A stretch of 64,000 nt of DNA from Deltaproteobacteria bacterium CG11_big_fil_rev_8_21_14_0_20_47_16 (GTDB lineage Bacteria > UBA10199 > GCA-002796325 > 1-14-0-20-47-16): assembly GCA_002796325.1 (NCBI GenBank), contig PCXA01000018.1, positions 206,707 to 270,706 of the forward strand, given 5' to 3'. Within the stretch, counting starts at the first letter, position 1, and the number at the start of each line of letters is the position of its first letter. Under the pieces are notes generated by a model that saw nothing but the letters and a program-made list of their open reading frames with translations, was not told the origin of the DNA and made no database searches. Below are positions 58,389-64,000 of the stretch, piece after piece. The position numbers and the translations under genes were made by a program.

Positions 58389-59863
58389 TGAGTTTCATTT
58401 CACCATGGGGGATGTCAGTGTGGCAGTCACCATTTGTGAACGTGACATCCGAGACCTATTCATCAGCGGAAACGGTGGGTAGTTGGACCTGTGCATGGAA
58501 TAGTCCCATTGGTGGATTTTCAAGTGGCTATGGGCATGGTGGTCATTCGCTGTGCCGTCCTGGTGAATATCAGCCCGGTTGGGCCAATCGATTTTTTAAT
58601 AATGATGCGCCAACGCCCCAACAGTCCCGTGAGTATGATCGTGATCCGGGTACGCGTGCCCAACGGTATGTGAATGCGGCCTATTCTCAAAAATGGAATC
58701 AACAATTACAGAAGTGGGAGAAGGCCACCGCCTATGATGCGTATTCCAGCAATCAACATGCGGCGCGCAGTGAAGATGCACGGCGTGATGGCACTGAAGG
58801 TTATGATGAAGAGATGATGTGGCTGGCGGACTCCTCAAAAGAATGGATGAACAATGATCAAAAGCGCATGGATTTTTTCCACGCAGTGCAAGAAATGGGC
58901 GGCACACCTTACGGAAATGGTGTGAAGGCAGCGCTGGCCAATTTAATTGCGCCGGGATCGACATCTGTGACTGATGATGTGGGCGGTGAGCTCGCAAAGC
59001 ATTTGAGGGCTTCTGAAAAACCAGCGGGCGAGAAGACAGCGGATGCTTATATGAATGCGTACATTGCCAAGTTGGGTGGCGAAGCGAAGGTGTGGGAATG
59101 GCTGCGCCCCATGCTCGATGCCGTGTGGCAACAGGCACAAGCCCGTGGCGGATATTCACAGCCACAATCCACCAGTGATTACAAAAATGATCTGCGCAAA
59201 AAAGGACTTAGCGCGGATGAAGCGGCGATCGTTGCAGACACAGCACTTGCTGGAAAGAAAGACTATAACGCGCGCAAAATTGTGGCGGACTTTACTGATT
59301 TAACCCACTTGCCCAATATGATTGGCGACGATGAAAAGAAACGCAAGCGCCACGAACAGATTTGTGTTGCCGGTCTCAAGGCGCTTGGTGTGTCAGATGA
59401 TGGTCAGATCAATAAATATTACGCCCAGATCCAGGAGAAAATTCAGAAAGCAGCCAATAGCCAGAAACCAGTCTACGATTTTGCCGCGTTCATGAAAGAA
59501 GCGAAGCGCATGGTGGATGCAGGTGAAGCGCCAAGTGATTCGCAGTCGGCTGCGGCTTCGCCTGCACAAGCGCCTCAGGCCGGGGCTGGGCACCGTGGTG
59601 GTCGAGGGCACCGTCGTACAACGCCCACAGCGTCTGAGATGCAAAAGCTCCGGGCACTTGCTGCGAAGCAAAATGCACATCAACCCCTAACACCAGATGA
59701 GCAGCAATTTGTGGCCAATATGCAAAGGCGGTTCCCAGCACTATTTGAGCCGGCACCTGCTGCACCCAGTGCAACACCGGGTGCGCCAGCAAGTGGTGGT
59801 GGAACAGTCAGTAATTTATTGAATGGTGCCCGAAATTATTTGGGCAATTTGTTTGGACTTTAA
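58388..59863 (+). CDS. Orphan 491-residue protein (operon gene 2)
   Basis: A Trp/Gly/Ser-rich N-terminus (FISPWGMSVWQSPF, GGFSSGYGHGGHSL) is followed by a helical charged body (about 90-370; GGTPYGNGVKAALANLIAPG, LGGEAKVWEWLRPMLDAVWQQA). Then come an Ala/Pro/Gly linker, a short helical segment (SEMQKLRALAAKQNAHQPLTPDEQ) and the tail NGARNYLGNLFGL. There is no signal peptide or membrane helix. The helical body suggests a structural or chaperone-bound secreted protein, but that is a guess. Confidence 0.8.
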   Translation: MSFISPWGMSVWQSPFVNVTSETYSSAETVGSWTCAWNSPIGGFSSGYGHGGHSLCRPGEYQPGWANRFFNNDAPTPQQSREYDRDPGTRAQRYVNAAYSQKWNQQLQKWEKATAYDAYSSNQHAARSEDARRDGTEGYDEEMMWLADSSKEWMNNDQKRMDFFHAVQEMGGTPYGNGVKAALANLIAPGSTSVTDDVGGELAKHLRASEKPAGEKTADAYMNAYIAKLGGEAKVWEWLRPMLDAVWQQAQARGGYSQPQSTSDYKNDLRKKGLSADEAAIVADTALAGKKDYNARKIVADFTDLTHLPNMIGDDEKKRKRHEQICVAGLKALGVSDDGQINKYYAQIQEKIQKAANSQKPVYDFAAFMKEAKRMVDAGEAPSDSQSAAASPAQAPQAGAGHRGGRGHRRTTPTASEMQKLRALAAKQNAHQPLTPDEQQFVANMQRRFPALFEPAPAAPSATPGAPASGGGTVSNLLNGARNYLGNLFGL

Positions 59864-59875
59864 AAGGAGTCGGTT

Positions 59876-61390
59876 ATGGCATTCGGAATTAATCCATTAG
59901 TAGGTGGCCTGAGTTTCGGTGGTGGTATGGATGTATGGGACACCATGAACCTGGGTGCCCAAGCCACAGGGACACCGGGTTATGGATTTTCATTGATGCC
60001 ATCGGGTGGCATGGCATTTCCCACATATGGATTTGGGGCTCCGCGTACCAGTTATTGGGGAAGTTCAGACTTTCGAGGTGTGGCGGACATTGCGATCGGA
60101 TCCAATGATCTGCAACGCGGTACCTATGGCTTGGGTGGATTCGGTGGATATGGTGGGTTTGGATCACCAATGATGGGTGCTTTTAACATGGCCTATCCGT
60201 TTAGTAATTTGGGCCCGATGATGGCGCAACTGGCAGAGAACTTGGCGCCGGCTTCATTCCCTACGTATGCTGCGGGTCCCGCCAATGCTGTAACGCCGTC
60301 TGCACCACCGCCTCTTGCGTCAGAGCCAGCTACCCAAAATCCAGCACCTGATGTTGAAAAGGATGCATCTGCTTCCCCAGCTTCAACAACTGGTACCAGT
60401 GCTGCGTCGGGTACTCCGGCTGCGGGACATCGTGTGGATGAAGCCAAAGTGCGCCGTGACTTTAATGTGCCCGGCGTAAACGTCTTGGGTGTAACCGATG
60501 ATGGTCGTGTACGCATTAAGCCGGATGCCAGTTATGATCCGGCGGCATCCAGACGTGAATTGGCGTCGAGTTTACGCAAACTGAAACGTGATGGCGTGAA
60601 GGATGTCATTGTAGGGGATACGGGTACGACAGCGATTCCTGTGCAGGCGCGTACGGGGAGCAGGAGTGTTCCTGTAATGGAGACAAAACCCGATGGAACA
60701 AAGGTGCCAAAAATGGATGCGGCGGGTCGTCCGGTCACAAGACGTGTGCCAAGTTATGGGCCCAACACACGGGCTGTATCAGATGCACTGAATGCGGCAA
60801 AGCCATCTGCGGCACCGGCATCATCGCCATCAAGTGGGACAAGCGTGCCACCACGTGCTGCAGCAGGAGCAGGCAGTGGTACAGCGGGAGGACCTCCACC
60901 AGCTGCTCCAGTTGTACCGCCCCCAGTGCCAGCGCCGACACCACCAGCAGGTAGCCGTGCAGCAGGCGCTGCACCAGCACCGTCGAGAGCTGCATCGAGA
61001 GGCGCTGTTCCAGCACCGTTTGTGCGTAACGCCGCTGCAGCAGCAGCAGATCGTAGTCGTGCAGATGAAGTTATGTACCAGGCGTGGATGTCGCGTGCAG
61101 TCGCGCGTGCCAATTTAAAGGGAAGTGGTGATGCCCATATTGAGCGGCGCGGTAATCGCAATATTTTATCAATTCGAGTTAAAGATTTTGCGTCAGGTTT
61201 TGCTCTTGTGCGTGCCTTGAGTGAAAGGCCCCCCGCCAATAAGCCGGTCGCTATTGAACTGGTTGCACAAAATCCAGATGCCAACTCAGCAGCGCAAAAC
61301 ATTGCAGGTATTGTGAATGAACGTATTGCAAAAGGGAACACCCCATGGAATGCCGGTAGCACGATTCTGGTAGTTAAAAGGGATAGCTAA
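59876..61390 (+). CDS. Orphan Gly/Ala/Pro-rich protein (operon gene 3)
   Basis: A 504-residue protein starting 7 nt after AAGGAG. The N-terminal 115 residues are Gly/Phe/Tyr/Met-rich (GLGGFGGYGGFGSPMMG). A compact domain at about 185-300 (FNVPGVNVLGVTDDGRVRIKP, LKRDGVKDVIVGDTGTTAIP) is followed by a long Ala/Pro linker (about 310-390). The C-terminal alpha/beta domain spans about 395-504 (ILSIRVKDFASGFALVRALSERP). It has no signal peptide. GM-x-VW near the start is shared with gene 2. Confidence 0.8.
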   Translation: MAFGINPLVGGLSFGGGMDVWDTMNLGAQATGTPGYGFSLMPSGGMAFPTYGFGAPRTSYWGSSDFRGVADIAIGSNDLQRGTYGLGGFGGYGGFGSPMMGAFNMAYPFSNLGPMMAQLAENLAPASFPTYAAGPANAVTPSAPPPLASEPATQNPAPDVEKDASASPASTTGTSAASGTPAAGHRVDEAKVRRDFNVPGVNVLGVTDDGRVRIKPDASYDPAASRRELASSLRKLKRDGVKDVIVGDTGTTAIPVQARTGSRSVPVMETKPDGTKVPKMDAAGRPVTRRVPSYGPNTRAVSDALNAAKPSAAPASSPSSGTSVPPRAAAGAGSGTAGGPPPAAPVVPPPVPAPTPPAGSRAAGAAPAPSRAASRGAVPAPFVRNAAAAAADRSRADEVMYQAWMSRAVARANLKGSGDAHIERRGNRNILSIRVKDFASGFALVRALSERPPANKPVAIELVAQNPDANSAAQNIAGIVNERIAKGNTPWNAGSTILVVKRDS

Positions 61391-61431
61391 TTCCGGTTGC
61401 CAAGGGCTGGCAAACGCCCTATGACGGCCGC

Positions 61432-62565
61432 ATGGAAATCACACTCATTGTCATCTCTTTCGTTTTGCTCGGTGGTGCAGTAGCAATTTGGCTGCGTTCC
61501 CGGAAACCCCAAGTCGATTCCAACCTTCAATTGATGCAACAGGTCCAACAACTGCAAGGTGAGTTGGGTCGTGCCTTGGAAGCCAACGCGCAGACCGTGA
61601 ATCAGCAAATGGCGGCATTGCAGGGGCAGATTGCACAAAGCCTGCAACATCAATCCACAATCCTACAATCCACCAACCAGGGTCTGTCGACACGCATGGA
61701 CACGACCACACAGTCGCTCAATCACCGATTGGATGCGGCAGCACGGGTTATTGGTGAGGTTAAAAATGAATTGGGGAAAGTTTCTACGAGCATGAAAGCT
61801 GTTTCAGAAATTCAGGATATATTAAAGGCCCCCAAATTGCGGGGTGGTTTTGGCGAAATCTTTCTAGGAGACTTATTGGAACAGATTTTGCCGCGTCGCT
61901 ATTTGCTCCAGCATCGCTTTCGCAACGGGACTGCTGTAGATGCAGCGGTTATGTTGGGGGATAAATTGATTCCCATTGATTCCAAGTTTCCTTTGGAAAA
62001 TTTTACCAAAGCCAGTGCTGCTGAAGGGGATGATGCACGGAAGCTTGCGCGACGCCAGTTTGCAACAGATGTGCGCAAACATATTGATGCAGTTGAAAAA
62101 TATATTTTGCCTGACGAAAATACATTTGAGTTTGCGCTGATGTATATTCCTGCCGAAAGTATTTATTACGAAGTGGCTGTTAAGAATGACTGGGGAACCG
62201 AAGATCGGCCAATCCTGGAATATGCGTTGCGTAAGAAAGTCATTCCAGTGTCCCCGAACACGCTCTATGTCTATTTATACACAATCAGTCTGGGGCTGCG
62301 TGGCATGGCTGTTGAAAAAAATGCGCAGCTTGTGATTGATCGCATGATTCGTCTGCAAAAAGAGATTACCCGATTCCAAGACGAATTTGGCAGGGTGGGC
62401 ACCCATTTGACCAATGCAGCCACGGCTTATGCCAAGACGGATAAACGGTTGGGGGTTATTACCGAGCGTATGCGTGTGTTTTCACCCGAAGAATCGGTTA
62501 GCGAGTCTGATACAGCTGATGCGATTGAATATACTGCGCCACCGGTTCTGGGACCAGGGCAGTAA
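61432..62565 (+). CDS. rmuC: RmuC-family DNA recombination protein
   Basis: A 377-residue protein with an N-terminal membrane anchor (LIVISFVLLGGAVAIWL), a coiled coil (about 30-120) and the RmuC nuclease-like core (LRGGFGEIFLGDLLEQILPRRYLLQ, IPIDSKFPLENF, YIPAESIYYEVA, VIPVSPNTLYVYLYTISLGLRG). RmuC limits recombination between inverted repeats in E. coli. The 3' end overlaps the convergent nadD by 68 bp. Confidence 0.93.
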   Translation: MEITLIVISFVLLGGAVAIWLRSRKPQVDSNLQLMQQVQQLQGELGRALEANAQTVNQQMAALQGQIAQSLQHQSTILQSTNQGLSTRMDTTTQSLNHRLDAAARVIGEVKNELGKVSTSMKAVSEIQDILKAPKLRGGFGEIFLGDLLEQILPRRYLLQHRFRNGTAVDAAVMLGDKLIPIDSKFPLENFTKASAAEGDDARKLARRQFATDVRKHIDAVEKYILPDENTFEFALMYIPAESIYYEVAVKNDWGTEDRPILEYALRKKVIPVSPNTLYVYLYTISLGLRGMAVEKNAQLVIDRMIRLQKEITRFQDEFGRVGTHLTNAATAYAKTDKRLGVITERMRVFSPEESVSESDTADAIEYTAPPVLGPGQ

Positions 62566-63028
62566 TAGAGGTTCCGTCTTGCACTGCCTTTCGAATGTTG
62601 GTTGCACTGACATTGGGAATGGGAGAGCGGGGACCGCGGGGCACCAATAGCAGTGGTGCGAGTGTTGGAATCTCAGCGCCATCCTTCCAGTGTGAAAGAA
62701 CCTCATCCGAAATATCTGATCCTACAATGAGCGACCAATCATGGGAAAACTTTTGTTTTAAAGCGCGCAATGTTTGCACGGTATAGCTGGGGGTTGATAG
62801 TTGTGATTCAAAGTCGGACACTATGACGTGTTCGATTCCTTGAAATGCCAGTTGGCACATGGCAATACGATCTAAAAAAGGGGCGATGGTTTTTCCATAA
62901 GGGTGATCAAGACAAGGAATTACCCACACTTCATCAACCCAATCATTGCGCAAGACGTGTTGGGCGATGCCGATGTGACCATTGTGAGGCGGGTTGAAAG
63001 AGCCACCCAATATTCCGATGCGTGCCAT
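62498..63028 (-). CDS. nadD: Nicotinate-nucleotide adenylyltransferase
   Basis: Converts nicotinate mononucleotide to deamido-NAD. The nucleotidyltransferase motif GILGGSFNPPHNGHIGIA and the C-terminal VSATNIRKAV (ISSTxIR type) are present. The 176-residue length is slightly short but normal. It lies divergently 50 bp from nadK, so two NAD genes share a promoter region. Confidence 0.95.
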   Translation of the reverse strand: MARIGILGGSFNPPHNGHIGIAQHVLRNDWVDEVWVIPCLDHPYGKTIAPFLDRIAMCQLAFQGIEHVIVSDFESQLSTPSYTVQTLRALKQKFSHDWSLIVGSDISDEVLSHWKDGAEIPTLAPLLLVPRGPRSPIPNVSATNIRKAVQDGTSITALVPEPVAQYIQSHQLYQTR

Positions 63029-63078
63029 TGAGAATTGCTTTGACGGATTTTAAGAAATGCGTCAATTGAAAGATACAG

Positions 63079-63873
63079 ATGAAATTAAATCGCGCCATTA
63101 TCGTTTATAAGGAAGCCCGCCCCGGTGTTACCGGTGTGGCCAATCATTTGGCCACATTAGATGAGCTGTATTCATTGCTCAAAGAACTGGGTGTGGATTT
63201 TGAAAGTTGCAAAGTGGGGCAGTTGTGCAGCTCAGAAGGCACTGACCTGGTGATTACGGTCGGTGGCGATGGTACCGTGCTCACCACATCGCATTATGTG
63301 ACTGATAAACCCATTTTGGGAATCAAATCATTTGGTCAAACCAGTGTGGGTTACTTTTGTGGTGCCACCCAAAAGACGATGCGCAAATATATTCAGGATC
63401 TGGTGGCAGGAAAACGCAAGCCCACTCATTTGCACCGCCTACAAGTTTTGATTGATGGTAAGCCACTGCGTGAATTGGTGTTAAATGAAATTTTGTTTGC
63501 CCACGCATTGCCGGCATCAATGACCCGATACGAATTGACTGTTGGACGGCGCAAAGAGGAACACCGTAGTTCAGGTGTGTGGATTAGCACCGCAGCAGGA
63601 TCGACAGCCGCCATTTATGCAGCAGGTGGTACACCGCTGCCCATTACCTCCAAGCAAATGGAATATCTGGTGCGGGAACCGTACTATCATGGAAAGTATT
63701 ACCGCCTGGTGCAGGGAATTTTATCTGAGACAGCGCGTATCCAAATTCGTTCACATGTGGCCGAAGGGATTATTTCTATCGATGGGTCACACATCCAATA
63801 TCCTGCCCCCGAAGGTGCCGAGATTACCGTGGCAGCTGCCAAGCATCCATTGAAGCTTTATTGGCGGAAATAG
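63079..63873 (+). CDS. nadK: NAD kinase
   Basis: Phosphorylates NAD to NADP. The catalytic GGDGT (62-66) is in VGGDGTVLTT, the second conserved block is VLNEILFAH, and the Gly-rich loop is STAAGSTAAIYAAGG. The 264-residue length is in the compact range for the family. Confidence 0.93.
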   Translation: MKLNRAIIVYKEARPGVTGVANHLATLDELYSLLKELGVDFESCKVGQLCSSEGTDLVITVGGDGTVLTTSHYVTDKPILGIKSFGQTSVGYFCGATQKTMRKYIQDLVAGKRKPTHLHRLQVLIDGKPLRELVLNEILFAHALPASMTRYELTVGRRKEEHRSSGVWISTAAGSTAAIYAAGGTPLPITSKQMEYLVREPYYHGKYYRLVQGILSETARIQIRSHVAEGIISIDGSHIQYPAPEGAEITVAAAKHPLKLYWRK

Positions 63874-63902
63874 AATTTAGCCCGTATCGTCATTTTCCAC
63901 CC

Positions 63903-63950
63903 CACAACATAATGTCGCTTATGCGGCGATCTTCTAAGGGAACGGCATGC
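63903..63950. repeat. Second copy of the 44-kb MITE-like element, cut by window end
   Basis: CACAACATAATGTCGCTTATGCGGCGATCTTC-TAAGGGAACGGCATGC matches 44242-44290 with three substitutions and one missing base. The match includes five bases outside the 18-bp terminal repeat. The right end would lie beyond base 64000. Confidence 0.8.
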
Positions 63951-64000
63951 TGCTACCCTCGGCAACAAGGCTCAGTAGGCGTATGGCGCAGGAGCTCCGT

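Noticed and set aside
60754-61362. 202-residue antisense ORF inside the third orphan gene, plus similar long antisense ORFs at 57647-58201 and 58596-59165
   Set aside because: Low-complexity G+C-rich repeats keep the opposite frames open. The plus frames have ribosome-binding sites, correct operon spacing and compact C-terminal domains.

Overview
The window is a gene-dense, housekeeping-rich chromosomal segment from a Gram-negative bacterium. The Gram-negative call rests on several lipobox lipoproteins, an Mla/MCE lipid-transport set, NagZ and an MltD-like lytic transglycosylase. The gene mix (PurS/PurQ/small PurL with an Fe-S type PurF, futalosine-pathway MqnC, SCP2 protein, DksA-like protein, large Ig-like lipoproteins) suggests a lineage of the former Deltaproteobacteria, such as Bdellovibrionota, UBA10199 or relatives. 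That placement is an inference, because no rRNA or other decisive marker lies in the window. No tRNA, rRNA, CRISPR array, transposase, integrase or phage gene was seen.

Layout. 1-9 kb: end of an ABC-F ATPase, hemB, polA (its 3'-5' exonuclease site has lost catalytic residues), a small secreted protein, an FHA protein, then hemC-hemD. 9-17 kb: a secreted protein facing the purine run purB-purC-purS-purQ-purL-purF, then a possible RlpA-like protein. 17-21 kb: a cystathionine lyase/CBS operon (reverse transsulfuration), an iron alcohol dehydrogenase and an SCP2 protein. 21-28 kb: a hairpin-rich repeat, mqnC, a lipoprotein, a short pgi, a membrane protein, an epimerase/acyltransferase pair and an unknown membrane protein. 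28-31 kb: thiS-thiG-thiC behind a TPP riboswitch. 31-37 kb: a divergent island of four large lipoproteins forming two paralogous pairs. 37-46 kb: a Bax-inhibitor protein, a metallo-hydrolase, alr, mlaE-mlaF-mlaD, purH, a 265-bp inverted-repeat element, purD and a Sua5/YrdC protein. 46-52 kb: a DUF721 protein, a DksA-like protein, rsmI, a membrane protein, then a sigma-54-type promoter ahead of two unknown genes that run into comEC. 52-57 kb: an AT-rich transglutaminase-like/TPR gene, a small lipoprotein, an MltD-like enzyme and nagZ. 57-61 kb: a repeat cluster, a good sigma-70 promoter and three large low-complexity orphan genes. 61-64 kb: rmuC, nadD, nadK and the start of a second copy of the 44-kb repeat.

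How the genes fit together. Tetrapyrrole synthesis (hemB, hemC, hemD), purine synthesis (eight genes at two loci), thiamine thiazole and pyrimidine synthesis, NAD synthesis, cell-wall turnover and outer-membrane lipid transport are all represented. Most genes are in tight operons with 1-4 bp stop/start overlaps. The parts least explained by known biology are the three-gene low-complexity operon at 57.3-61.4 kb, the lipoprotein island at 31.3-37.1 kb, the sigma-54-preceded gene pair at 48.9-50.0 kb, and several related long-hairpin repeats between genes.
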